This document shows, piece by piece, positions 29,341-39,005 of a stretch of 64,000 bases of DNA. Position 1 is the stretch's first letter, and the number at the start of each line of letters is the position of its first letter. Both the position numbers and the translations under genes were made by a program. The notes under the pieces were generated by a model. It searched no databases. It worked only from the letters and a program-made list of their open reading frames with translations, and had not been told where the DNA came from. The DNA comes from Melioribacteraceae bacterium (GTDB taxonomy: Bacteria > Bacteroidota > Ignavibacteria > Ignavibacteriales > Melioribacteraceae): NCBI GenBank assembly GCA_027030245.1, contig JALVFE010000040.1, positions 62,001-126,000 of the forward strand, written 5' to 3'.

Positions 29341-31077
29341 TTACTTAATTAATAACATCTTTTTCGTCGAAGAGAAATCTCCCGCTTCAAGTTTATAAAA
29401 ATACATTCCGGTAGTCAAATTTGAAGCATCGAATGTAACTTTATAAGAACCTGCCTTTTTTACTTCATTTATTAATTCGGCAATTTCTTGTCCTAAAACA
29501 TCAAACACTTTTAAAGTTACCAATCTTTCTTGTGGTATAGAAAAATTAATTGTTGTTGTAGGATTAAACGGGTTTGGATAATTTTGTTTTAAAATATAAT
29601 TATTTGCTATGCTATTTGTTTTCACAATATCAGTAGTATTTGCTAACAATACTTTTCTATACAAATGATATTTTTCAAAATTAGTATCAACCCATTGAGT
29701 TCCCCACCAGTTAGGAGCATAATCGGCCGTACTGTCTGTCCATACATCGGCAGAAGCATAATCCAAATCCCAAATTACAACACTTAAATTTATTTCATCA
29801 CCATCTTGATATCCGAACATATCGGTATGTACAACAACTTCTAGGGAATAACCTGCATCGGGTCCATTCGATTCGGTATGAGTTACGGTACCTTCTGGCA
29901 AATAACATGCGCCTTCTGCAGCACCGCTCGGTACATTACCATTTGTTTCAAAAACGGCTTTCGCTCCTTCAGTAGCATCGAAAAACATATTTTTAATTTC
30001 CATTCGAGAACCCGGATCGGGAATTTCTCCTTTATTTGTCATCCACAAAAATAATCCGTCTGCCTCCCAACCCGGTGCCCATTTACATACTGAAGAGTCA
30101 TTAGATTCAACACCAATATAAAGGTCGGTTCCATTATGAATAAATTTAACTGTTGCCATACTCATATCATCATAAACATTTGTTGGGTGTGTCCATTGCA
30201 TATAATATCCACCGGTTGAAGTAGAACTTCCTTTACCTACAACAATGGAGTCAGCGTATGCCCAAAAATCTTCCGTTAGTTCACCGTCTAAGGTAATTGT
30301 TTCGTCCGTTTTATATGCATTAACTAAAGTGGGATCCGCCAAACGCAATATTCTAAATTCACTTCCCCATTCACTTCCCCACCAGCTTTTAAAGTACGTA
30401 CCACCCGTTCCCCATGGGTCCATATCGTCAGTATAGCCGTCGGGGTCAAAAATATTTATTGCAACTTCAACATCGGGATGTTCATCAGTATAACCTAGCT
30501 TATCAAGATGAATAACCATTTCAGCAGTATAACCCGAATCGATTTGAGTGGTATCATTTACAACGGTACCCGGTGCCTTCCATGCTGCTCCTTCTCCCGA
30601 ACCTTCAGGTCCATTAGTTTCGAATGCAATATCCGGATCAACACCACCTTGATTGAAAAATAATTTGTATTCGTATGGAATACCACTGGCCGATTTAATT
30701 TTCATAAACAATCCGTCTCCTTCCCAACTGTTTCCGAATTTTCCAACTGACTTGTCATTCGACTGCAAAGAAATATAGAGATCCAGTCCGTCATGAATAA
30801 TTTTAACAAACGTCAATGTAGAATCCGTATTTTCTCCTTTTACATGTGCGGAATCGGTAACAGTATAAGTAACGTCTCCAGGTAATGCTTCTTTACCAAA
30901 TACTAAATAATCATATCTTTTAAGCCAATCGGTTTCGTCCAAAACACCATCGATAGTAATTGGTTTTTCAGCGCTAACAATCTGAAGATATGCCGGGTCG
31001 CTATGACTTTGCGCGTACGTAATGCTGAGCATACTTAAAAAAATTAACAATAAAATTGTTTTAAATAATTGATACAT
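29341..31077 (-). CDS. Secreted protein with two CBM9-type carbohydrate-binding domains and T9SS domain
   Basis: A 578-residue secreted protein. Signal peptide about 1-22 (ending TYAQ). Two tandem copies of a CBM9/DOMON-like jelly roll follow: about 30-240 (KPITIDGVLDETDWLKRYD ... DGLDLYISLQSNDKS) and about 255-480 (ETITLDGELTEDFWAYAD ... NGTDLYIGVESNDSS). The C-terminus (about 495-578) is a T9SS sorting domain (QNYPNPFNPTTTINFSIP). No catalytic motif is seen. CBM9-like modules bind sugars or reducing ends, so this may be the locus's surface glycan-binding protein, a possible functional stand-in for SusE/F. A strong ribosome site (GGAGG, 4-5 bases from ATG 31077) follows lacI by 14 bp, so the two are one transcript. 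Confidence 0.85.
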   Translation of the reverse strand: MYQLFKTILLLIFLSMLSITYAQSHSDPAYLQIVSAEKPITIDGVLDETDWLKRYDYLVFGKEALPGDVTYTVTDSAHVKGENTDSTLTFVKIIHDGLDLYISLQSNDKSVGKFGNSWEGDGLFMKIKSASGIPYEYKLFFNQGGVDPDIAFETNGPEGSGEGAAWKAPGTVVNDTTQIDSGYTAEMVIHLDKLGYTDEHPDVEVAINIFDPDGYTDDMDPWGTGGTYFKSWWGSEWGSEFRILRLADPTLVNAYKTDETITLDGELTEDFWAYADSIVVGKGSSTSTGGYYMQWTHPTNVYDDMSMATVKFIHNGTDLYIGVESNDSSVCKWAPGWEADGLFLWMTNKGEIPDPGSRMEIKNMFFDATEGAKAVFETNGNVPSGAAEGACYLPEGTVTHTESNGPDAGYSLEVVVHTDMFGYQDGDEINLSVVIWDLDYASADVWTDSTADYAPNWWGTQWVDTNFEKYHLYRKVLLANTTDIVKTNSIANNYILKQNYPNPFNPTTTINFSIPQERLVTLKVFDVLGQEIAELINEVKKAGSYKVTFDASNLTTGMYFYKLEAGDFSSTKKMLLIK

Positions 31078-31091
31078 CTTTCCTCCAAAAG

Positions 31092-32117
31092 TTAGTTTGT
31101 AGTTTTCTTTATCACAGAATTTCCAATAATGATTCCTGTTGATATTTTTAGATGTTTGGGAGGTCTATCTTCTTTATTTTTATTACTCAGTCTTTCTAAC
31201 AATAAATTAGTCGAAACCCGTCCGATTTCGGATACTTGTACGTGGACTGTGGTTAATTTTGGTTTAAGAAAATCACAAAAAGCAACATGATCAAATCCCA
31301 CAACTCCCAGGTCCTCGGGAATTTTATAACCGAGTAAATTGGCAGTATTATAACAACCTGCGGCCATGTTATCGTTTGCAGCAAAAATCACATCCGGCTT
31401 TTCTTTTAAACTTAGTAATCTGCTACAAGCAATTTCCCCGCCTTTAATTGTGAAGTCACTTTCAACTATCCACCTTTTTTCAATTGGCAACCCGGCATCT
31501 TTTAATGCATCGATATATCCTTTTTTCCTTTTTTGTGCATCAAAGTTTTCTTCAGGTCCACAAATAGTAGCAATTTTAGTATGTCCAAGTGTTTTAATCA
31601 GATATTCTGTGATAGAATAAGCACCTTGATAATTGTCTATGCTTACTTTATCATACTCGTCAAATCCCTCCATATCGCTTATTATTACCACCGGTATTTG
31701 ATATTTAGAAAGAATACTTTCAATTTGTTTATTCATAGAAGGGATCATTAAGACCACACCATCGACCATACTCTCTTTCATAAAGCCAAGAATAGATTCA
31801 ACAATATTTCTTCTACTATGCGAACTTGCTACCAGCAAATTATATCCACCAGAATAAGAGATTTCATCCACCCCTTTTATTATTTCAGTATAAAAATCAC
31901 CTTGAATTTCAGGCAAAACAAGTCCGATAGAGCCAGTTGTTTTTTTAGCCAGGTATTTCGCAATACTATTTGGTGAGTAATCTAATTCTTTGCATATATT
32001 ATAAATTTTCTCTCTTGTTTCCGGTTTAACTTTATCTCGATTCTCACCGAGTGCTCTTGAGACCGTGGCAATTGATACGCCTGCTTTTTTTGCAATATCA
32101 TATATAGTTGCTTTCAT
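31092..32117 (-). CDS. LacI-family transcriptional regulator of the sugar locus
   Basis: A 341-residue repressor from ATG 32117 (ribosome site AGAGG seven bases upstream). An in-frame extension to 32162 would read through the operator palindrome and is rejected. The N-terminus is the LacI helix-turn-helix (TIYDIAKKAGVSIATVSRAL, residues 3-22) with hinge helix PNSIAKYLAKKTT; the rest is a periplasmic-binding-like sensor domain (GLVLPEIQGDFYTEIIKGVD). Such regulators release DNA when bound to an imported sugar or its breakdown product. It heads the co-directional 25-kb locus, with its own operator 8 bp before the ATG, so autoregulation and control of the downstream genes are likely. Effector unknown. 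Confidence 0.95.
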   Translation of the reverse strand: MKATIYDIAKKAGVSIATVSRALGENRDKVKPETREKIYNICKELDYSPNSIAKYLAKKTTGSIGLVLPEIQGDFYTEIIKGVDEISYSGGYNLLVASSHSRRNIVESILGFMKESMVDGVVLMIPSMNKQIESILSKYQIPVVIISDMEGFDEYDKVSIDNYQGAYSITEYLIKTLGHTKIATICGPEENFDAQKRKKGYIDALKDAGLPIEKRWIVESDFTIKGGEIACSRLLSLKEKPDVIFAANDNMAAGCYNTANLLGYKIPEDLGVVGFDHVAFCDFLKPKLTTVHVQVSEIGRVSTNLLLERLSNKNKEDRPPKHLKISTGIIIGNSVIKKTTN

Positions 32118-32125
32118 ACATCCTC

Positions 32126-32149
32126 TGAAATGTAAGCGCTTACATTTCA
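32126..32149. promoter_or_regulatory. LacI-type operator, perfect 24-bp palindrome
   Basis: TGAAATGTAAGC and its exact mirror complement GCTTACATTTCA are fused without spacer. The central core TAAGCGCTTA has the CG centre typical of LacI/CcpA-type operators. It lies between the -10 element and the lacI ATG, and covers the predicted transcription start. Confidence 0.85.
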
Positions 32150-32178
32150 AATGTAATAACATTTATGTTTAATATCAA
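32150..32178 (-). promoter_or_regulatory. Predicted sigma-70 promoter of lacI and the sugar locus
   Basis: On the minus strand TTGATA (complement of 32173-32178), a 17-base spacer and TACATT (complement of 32150-32155). The -10 abuts the operator palindrome, so bound repressor would occlude the start site. No other good promoter is evident at the later gene junctions, which are mostly under 60 bp. Confidence 0.55.
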
Positions 32179-32481
32179 GCAAAAAAAATAAAATTTTTTC
32201 AGATTCTCTCTTTACTTTATGTAAATAGTCATCAGTTTTTTGTAAAATTTTACATAACATATTTATTAAAAATTTGAGAAATTTTTTAATCCTATGTAAT
32301 TCCGAGAACTCTTAAATAAATAACCGTAAGAAATACATAACAATTCGTTACGCAAACCATATCTTCAAAAGTAAATGCATTTAAAGAAACAACTAATTAA
32401 TGTTTACCATTTAAATCTTTTTGAAACATTTCTCATCATACAATAGTTAAATGTGACTGAATTACTTAAAAAATTATAATA
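32179..32481. other. AT-rich divergent spacer between lacI and groES
   Basis: About 300 bp without a credible gene. The only structure noted is a 14-bp palindrome, TGTAAAATTTTACA (32241-32254), of unknown meaning. The divergent promoters lie at its two ends. Confidence 0.6.
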
Positions 32482-32510
32482 TTGACAAAAAAACGAATGT
32501 TTGATATATT
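32482..32510 (+). promoter_or_regulatory. Sigma-70 promoter of groES-groEL
   Basis: Consensus TTGACA at 32482-32487, a 17-base spacer, and TATATT at 32505-32510. The -10 overlaps the first base pair of the CIRCE element, so HrcA binding would block initiation. Confidence 0.85.
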
Positions 32511-32535
32511 AGCACTCGTCTTTAATGAGTGCTAA
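32509..32535 (+). promoter_or_regulatory. CIRCE element (HrcA operator)
   Basis: TTAGCACTC, nine bases, GAGTGCTAA: a perfect match to the CIRCE consensus. It is placed directly on the groESL start region, 24 bp before the groES ATG. It implies an HrcA repressor elsewhere in the genome. Confidence 0.97.
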
Positions 32536-32559
32536 TACAAAACTTTAGGGGAGGTAAAA

Positions 32560-32856
32560 ATGACAGACGTAAAAATTAAACCTCTTGCCGATAGAGTTTT
32601 GATTGAACCAAAAAAAGCCGAAGAAAAGACTAAAGGCGGTATCGTATTACCCGATACAGCAAAAGAAAAACCGATTGAAGGGACCGTTGTTGCAACAGGT
32701 CCGGGAAGAATTACCGAAGACGGAAAACATATTGAAATGAACGTTAAACCCGGTGATAAAGTTTTATATGCAAAATATGCCGGAACTGAAGTAAAAATCG
32801 GTGATTCTGAATATTTGATTATGCGCGAAAGCGATATTTTGGGAATTGTAGAATAA
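32560..32856 (+). CDS. groES: Co-chaperonin GroES (Hsp10)
   Basis: A 98-residue protein of normal length that caps GroEL. The N-terminus [20 protein letters not shown] and the mobile loop [15 protein letters not shown] (about 24-38) are typical; the end ([18 protein letters not shown]) is complete. A strong ribosome site (GGGGAGG) precedes the ATG by five bases. It forms an operon with groEL 30 bp downstream, controlled by the promoter and CIRCE element upstream. Confidence 0.98.
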   Translation: MTDVKIKPLADRVLIEPKKAEEKTKGGIVLPDTAKEKPIEGTVVATGPGRITEDGKHIEMNVKPGDKVLYAKYAGTEVKIGDSEYLIMRESDILGIVE

Positions 32857-34524
<1,668 letters not shown>

Positions 34525-34546
34525 TATTTCGGATATATCGAAAAAG

Positions 34547-34582
34547 CAAAAGCCCGGTTATTTCAAACGCCGGGCTTTTTTA
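34547..34582. terminator. Bidirectional rho-independent terminator between groEL and ppx
   Basis: AAAGCCCGG (to 34557) pairs with CCGGGCTTT (from 34570) around a 12-nt loop. It is followed by a T-run on the plus strand, and by TTTTGCTTTTT on the minus strand. It sits between convergent genes and can stop both groESL and the ppx operon. Confidence 0.9.
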
Positions 34583-34622
34583 TTACCCAATTTTTAAGTT
34601 AAAAATTAACACGAATTTAAAA

Positions 34623-36161
34623 TTAACCAACCTCCGCCTTTTTGCCGAAGGTTTCTTCAAAAAGGGATTTCCTTCTGTTAAAACTCCACTTCTCCAAATC
34701 GATTGCTTTATTATTTTTAACAACGGGCGTGAAAATTATTTTACCGGAATTAACTGAAACTTTAACATCCGCAACTAATTGACCGTGTGTTCTATCAAAC
34801 GAATCGGCTAAACGGAGTATTGCCGCAAGCTTTCTTACTACGTTTTTGTTTTTTCTTGTTAACACGCTGAATTCTTTGTGAGTTTCTTTCGGATGACTTT
34901 TACGGTGGTAGCGCGCAACGTTTGCAATAATCCTTATTTCCGTTTCGTTGAAACCCAATAATTCACTGTGTAAGATTATATATTGACTATGACGGTGATG
35001 CTGCGAATGCGAAATGTGATAGCCGATATCATGAAGAATTGCCGCCGCTTCCAAATATTCCCTGCACTCGTTTCTTAATTTAAGTTCTTTACTCAATTGA
35101 TCGTAAATGCTTAACGCTAGCTTTGCCACATGATTGCAATGCTTTCTGTCATAGTTACAAGATTCAGATAAATGCTTCACACTGTCGAATCTGATATCGC
35201 ACAATTTCGGTTGCGCTGTTCTTCTTTTCTCTTTTTGCAAAGTATCAATTATAATTCCTTCCCTAAGCGCATAACCGGAAATTGTTATTTTTTTAATATT
35301 TAACTTTTCAAAAATGGTATCTAAAATTATAATTCCGGCGGGAATAATATCGGCGCGTTTCTCATCCAATCCTTTTATTTTCATACGCTCTTCCGGCGTT
35401 ACCGCGTTAAGAATATTTTTCTTAACTTCCAGAAATTCTTTATATGTAAAAGTGAAGTTATTTAATATTTTAGGTTGAGATGACTTTTTATTTTTCTTCG
35501 AATAAATCATTAATCCGGTCGACATAATTGTTCCCGATGAACCAACATAAAGCTCGCAACCTATTTTCTTAATTTCTTTTGTGATTTTGTACAGTTCACC
35601 TTCAACCCATTTTTTACAAGCTTTAATACGTTCTTTGTTTATTGCATAATCGGGGAAGAAGCGTTGCGTTAACCGTACCGCACCAAGCTTAATGCTCGTG
35701 GCATATTTCAGATTTCCCTCCTTCCCAATTGCAAATTCCGTGCTTCCGCCACCGATATCGATGCACAAGACTTGTTTGTCGTAAACCGGTACTGCTTTTA
35801 ACACACCCAAATAAATCAAACGGGCTTCTTCGTATCCGCTAACCACTTCTATTTCAATTCCGGTTTTTTCATAAACTTGCTTAATAAATTCGTTTTTGTT
35901 TAATGCCTCGCGTACTGCGCTTGTTGCTACCGCTCTTATTTTTGCATCGTGCGATTCGGCTATTTTCTTGAACCTGCGGAGAGCCGATATCGCCCTTTTG
36001 GCTGCATTAGGATTTATGAATTTGATATCGCCCACATTACCTTCGCCCAAGCGGATTACTTCCCTTTCCCGGTCGATTATTTCGAAATTGCCGCCGTTTT
36101 TAATTTTCACAACAATTAAGTGAAAAGAATTCGTTCCGATATCGATTGCTGCTAAATTCAT
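34623..36161 (-). CDS. Exopolyphosphatase/guanosine pentaphosphatase (Ppx/GppA) with HD domain
   Basis: A 512-residue protein. The N-terminal ~300 residues are the actin-like Ppx/GppA phosphatase: AAIDIGTNSFHLIVVKI (phosphate-binding loop 1), GYEEARLIYLGV, and DIGGGSTEFAIG (phosphate-binding loop 2, about 139-150). The C-terminal part is an HD domain (ILHDIGYHISHSQHHRHSQ, about 372-390) as in long Ppx enzymes. It releases phosphate from polyphosphate and/or turns pppGpp into ppGpp; the two activities are not separable by eye. It is the last gene of the minus-strand operon, starting 1 bp after the glycosyltransferase stop. Confidence 0.93.
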   Translation of the reverse strand: MNLAAIDIGTNSFHLIVVKIKNGGNFEIIDREREVIRLGEGNVGDIKFINPNAAKRAISALRRFKKIAESHDAKIRAVATSAVREALNKNEFIKQVYEKTGIEIEVVSGYEEARLIYLGVLKAVPVYDKQVLCIDIGGGSTEFAIGKEGNLKYATSIKLGAVRLTQRFFPDYAINKERIKACKKWVEGELYKITKEIKKIGCELYVGSSGTIMSTGLMIYSKKNKKSSQPKILNNFTFTYKEFLEVKKNILNAVTPEERMKIKGLDEKRADIIPAGIIILDTIFEKLNIKKITISGYALREGIIIDTLQKEKRRTAQPKLCDIRFDSVKHLSESCNYDRKHCNHVAKLALSIYDQLSKELKLRNECREYLEAAAILHDIGYHISHSQHHRHSQYIILHSELLGFNETEIRIIANVARYHRKSHPKETHKEFSVLTRKNKNVVRKLAAILRLADSFDRTHGQLVADVKVSVNSGKIIFTPVVKNNKAIDLEKWSFNRRKSLFEETFGKKAEVG

Positions 36162-36162
36162 T

Positions 36163-37260
36163 TTAGTCCGGTTTTTGATTTATTAATATTTTTTTACAAA
36201 TAGCATAAACATCTTCCGTTTCAACTTCATCTATCAAATCGGATTTTCTGATAAAATATTTGTTTGAACCGATAGGCGCCCAATTGAACGGGTTTGTGGG
36301 ACCGAAAATAGATACTTGCGGAGTTTTTGTAGTTCCGGCAACGTGCATAACGCCCGTATCGTTCGTTACGAACAAATCGCTTTCAGAGATAAGCGCGGCT
36401 AATTCGGGAATCGAATGATTTAAAAATACTCCGGGCTTAATTTCCGAATTATTTAGAACAAACTCGATTTCTTCTTTGTCCGCATTGCTTCCCGTTAAAT
36501 AAAACTTGGCATTAAACTCCGAATTCAATTTACTTATCAACTCTACATATTTGTAAAGGGACCAACGGTTTTTTGGCTTGCCGGCTCCAACGTGCAAACC
36601 GATTAATTTTTCTCCGTGTTTCCAACCAAGTTTTTCGATAAACTTCTTCGCCACGGCTCTGTCTTCATCCGTAAAATCGATTGAAGACGAAAAATCGTTT
36701 GTATCAATTCCGAACGGTCTTACCAAATCGAGTATGAAATCGGAAACATGTGCATCCGGCTTGGCGTTCCAATCCAAATCAACTCTTCTGTCAAAAAGAA
36801 AACTGTATTTGTTGGGTTTACCGTTCAAACTCTTAGCGCCTATTCTTACTTTCGAATTTGAAAACCTCATCAACAGTAAACTTGTGAATGAAACAGACAC
36901 GGTAGAAGGAGTAACGGCAAGATCGTATCCGCTTTTTAAAAATCCCAAAAGTTCCTTAAAATATGAAATATTTAATAACTTACTTTTGTCGAAAATAAAT
37001 AGTTTATCGATATATTGATTTTTGGTAACCGCATAATAGTTTTGCTGACTGGCAATCACGGAAAGACGGGAATCCGGAAATGTTTCTTTTAACGCTCTGA
37101 ACAAAGATACGCTGGCTAATAAATCACCGAATTGATTATGCTGGCGAACAACAAGGATATTTTTGGGTTTGCCTATCGAAGTAGCCGGATTTTCTTTTAC
37201 GCTAAAAAGTATTTTAAATAATCCGGTTACTAAAGTCGACCATAAGTCTTTTACAGACAT
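36163..37260 (-). CDS. Glycosyltransferase family 9 (heptosyltransferase-like)
   Basis: A 365-residue GT-B fold enzyme of lipopolysaccharide core synthesis. N-terminal NILVVRQHNQFGDLLASVSLFRAL (in two parts, about residues 33-56) and the C-terminal nucleotide-site pattern LFVTNDTGVMHVAGTTKTPQVSIFGPTNP (in parts, about 295-325) are characteristic of ADP-heptose:LPS heptosyltransferases. The donor could also be another sugar. The ATG overlaps the stop of the small membrane protein by one base, so the genes are translationally coupled. It implies an LPS-bearing outer membrane, in line with the TonB receptors elsewhere. Confidence 0.88.
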   Translation of the reverse strand: MSVKDLWSTLVTGLFKILFSVKENPATSIGKPKNILVVRQHNQFGDLLASVSLFRALKETFPDSRLSVIASQQNYYAVTKNQYIDKLFIFDKSKLLNISYFKELLGFLKSGYDLAVTPSTVSVSFTSLLLMRFSNSKVRIGAKSLNGKPNKYSFLFDRRVDLDWNAKPDAHVSDFILDLVRPFGIDTNDFSSSIDFTDEDRAVAKKFIEKLGWKHGEKLIGLHVGAGKPKNRWSLYKYVELISKLNSEFNAKFYLTGSNADKEEIEFVLNNSEIKPGVFLNHSIPELAALISESDLFVTNDTGVMHVAGTTKTPQVSIFGPTNPFNWAPIGSNKYFIRKSDLIDEVETEDVYAICKKILINQKPD

Positions 37261-37469
37261 TAATTTTCCCGTTTCTCCGACTGTGCGTTATCGATTTCCT
37301 CAAATTCGGCATCGATTATATCTTCTTGTTTGATTTTCTGTTTTTCTTTCTTCGTATTGCTAACCGTGCTTTGTTTTGCGTTGCTTCCTTCACCAACGAA
37401 AAGCGATATTAAATATTTCACAATCTTGAACACGAAGTAAAAAAACACCAAATAAATTATAAATCTCAT
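37260..37469 (-). CDS. Small single-span membrane protein of unknown function
   Basis: Sixty-nine residues: one N-terminal hydrophobic helix (about 3-25, rich in Phe, Tyr, Val and Ile) and a charged, probably disordered tail (KKEKQKIKQEDIIDAEFEEID). It is accepted as real because it fits exactly between two genes of the operon, overlapping the upstream kinase by four bases (37466-37469) and the downstream glycosyltransferase by one. Proteins of this size and shape (for example the DUF4834 group) occur in Bacteroidota; no function can be assigned. Confidence 0.7.
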   Translation of the reverse strand: MRFIIYLVFFYFVFKIVKYLISLFVGEGSNAKQSTVSNTKKEKQKIKQEDIIDAEFEEIDNAQSEKREN

Positions 37470-38143
37470 TTATTCTGTTCCGCCCCGATTTTAATTACCG
37501 GATTAAAATATTCGATAAATCCCCTGTCTTCTCTGAAAATTTGTTTATACAGTTCTTCGAAATCACTTTCTTTATTTACAAAATCGATTTCGGTAGAGTT
37601 TACGATTAATAAAGGAGTATTGTTATACTTGAAAAAGAAATCGTTGTAAGCCTGGCTTAATTCGGCAATATATTTTCTTGTAATGTTCCTTTCGATTTTT
37701 CTACCGCGCTTTTTAATGTTATACATTAACCGGTCGACGCTCGATTGCAAGTAAACAACCAAATCGATTTTTCTTAAATTTTTCTGCAGAAGCGGGAAGA
37801 TATTTTCATACAATCTTAGCTCTTCGCCTTCCAAATTTAGATAAGCGAATATTTTATCTTTATCAAAGAAATAGTCCGCCACAACGTAAGAAGAGAATAA
37901 ATCTTCTTGATCAAGTAATTGTTGTTGTTTGTAGCGGTTAAACAAAAAGAACATTTGCGTTTGAAAGGCGTATCTCTTTCTGTTATCGTAAAATTTTTCA
38001 AGGAAAGGATTCTTTTCGTACTCTTCCAAAATTAAATTTGCGCCTAATTTGGCAGCAAGTTTTTTAGCAAGCGAAGTTTTACCGGCGCCAATTACGCCCT
38101 CGATAGCAATATACTTTACTTCAGACAAGATTAACTCCTTCAA
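37466..38143 (-). CDS. Deoxynucleoside kinase (dNK/dGK/dAK family)
   Basis: A 225-residue kinase of the nucleotide salvage pathway. P-loop IEGVIGAGKTSLAKKL (about residues 14-29), the deoxynucleoside-binding stretch with FQTQMFFLFNRYKQ (about 59-72), the DYFFDKDKIFA segment (usual DRS/ERS-like region) and a LID-type RGRKIERNI (about 144-152). Phosphorylates deoxypurine or deoxypyrimidine nucleosides; specificity is not clear. The start overlaps the folK end by 23 bp in another frame, and the stop overlaps the small membrane protein. Confidence 0.88.
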   Translation of the reverse strand: MKELILSEVKYIAIEGVIGAGKTSLAKKLAAKLGANLILEEYEKNPFLEKFYDNRKRYAFQTQMFFLFNRYKQQQLLDQEDLFSSYVVADYFFDKDKIFAYLNLEGEELRLYENIFPLLQKNLRKIDLVVYLQSSVDRLMYNIKKRGRKIERNITRKYIAELSQAYNDFFFKYNNTPLLIVNSTEIDFVNKESDFEELYKQIFREDRGFIEYFNPVIKIGAEQNK

Positions 38144-38645
38144 GTTTTAAGCTTTCATTCCCGAATATGTTATAAACATAAGTTGTTTGAAGTTTTTCGG
38201 CTAATTCGGAAATACTTCGATTGTTAAGCGGATGAATAAAATCAGAATCAATTTCTTTCAATGGTAATAATACAAAATCTCTGTGAATTATTTCGGGATG
38301 CGGTACAATTATTTTCTCGTTTTTGTATACCAAATTCCCGTAAAACAAAATATCGATATCAATTTCGCGTGCGCCCCATCTGATTGTTTTGTTTCTGCCG
38401 ATTTCCCTTTCCATGCTTTTTACAAAATCAAACAGACCGGAAATATCGAATGCGGTTTCCATTTTAATAGCCAAATTCAAATAATCGTTTTGGTTTGCGG
38501 GTCCTAACGGTTTCGATTCATACACAGACGAAACCCGGATAACTTTACAATTTTCATTCTCCGAAATTTTTTGGACTGCGGACGATAAAAATTTTAATCT
38601 GTCGCCTATATTTGAACCCAAACCTAAAAATACGTTACCGGTCAT
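38121..38645 (-). CDS. folK: 6-hydroxymethyl-7,8-dihydropterin pyrophosphokinase
   Basis: A 174-residue HPPK that transfers pyrophosphate from ATP to the pterin in folate synthesis. VFLGLGSNIGDR at the N-terminus, VSSVYESKPLG, GRNKTIRWGAREIDIDILFYGN (in parts; about 93-114, with the metal-binding DIDIL aspartates) and VPHPEIIHRDFVLLPL are all present. It follows folB with an 11-bp overlap, so consecutive steps of the pathway are coupled. Confidence 0.96.
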   Translation of the reverse strand: MTGNVFLGLGSNIGDRLKFLSSAVQKISENENCKVIRVSSVYESKPLGPANQNDYLNLAIKMETAFDISGLFDFVKSMEREIGRNKTIRWGAREIDIDILFYGNLVYKNEKIIVPHPEIIHRDFVLLPLKEIDSDFIHPLNNRSISELAEKLQTTYVYNIFGNESLKLEGVNLV

Positions 38646-39003
38646 TTTCTTTAATCACCTCCGCTTCAACATGATCTATAAAACCGCCCACCGGAACATT
38701 GTATTTTCTTATTCTTACTATAATTTTTTTGATTTTCGGATATCTCTCAAGTAATTTATCGGCAACCACCGTAGCCAAAGTTTCTATCAAGTAATATTTC
38801 TTCTCTTGAACTATCTGCGAAATATATTTGTAAACTTCATCATAATTTATAGTTAGTTTAAGATCATCTTTTTTGGCAGCTTCACTAAAATCGGTATAAA
38901 TATCAACATCGGCTTCAAACTTTCCGCCAATGTGTTGTTCTTCTTTCATTACCCCGTGATACGCATAGAAAGTAGCATTCTTAATTCTTATTATGTTGGT
39001 CAA
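38635..39003 (-). CDS. folB: Dihydroneopterin aldolase
   Basis: A 122-residue enzyme that converts 7,8-dihydroneopterin to 6-hydroxymethyl-dihydropterin, the FolK substrate. ATFYAYHGVMKEEQHIGGKF (residues 10-29) contains the family YHGV and catalytic-site residues; LIETLATVVADKLLERYP and the end VGGFIDHVEAEV are typical. The start appears to be TTG (39003-39001), supported by GGAG nine bases upstream and by alignment to the usual FolB N-terminus; the first in-frame ATG would remove the first strand. It begins just past the DMT transporter stop at 39006. Confidence 0.92.
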   Translation of the reverse strand: MTNIIRIKNATFYAYHGVMKEEQHIGGKFEADVDIYTDFSEAAKKDDLKLTINYDEVYKYISQIVQEKKYYLIETLATVVADKLLERYPKIKKIIVRIRKYNVPVGGFIDHVEAEVIKENDR

Positions 39004-39005
39004 TG

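Noticed and set aside
32118-32162. Longer lacI start at 32162
   Set aside because: It would place the operator palindrome and the -10 inside the coding region and lacks a ribosome site; ATG 32117 has AGAGG and the normal LacI N-terminus.
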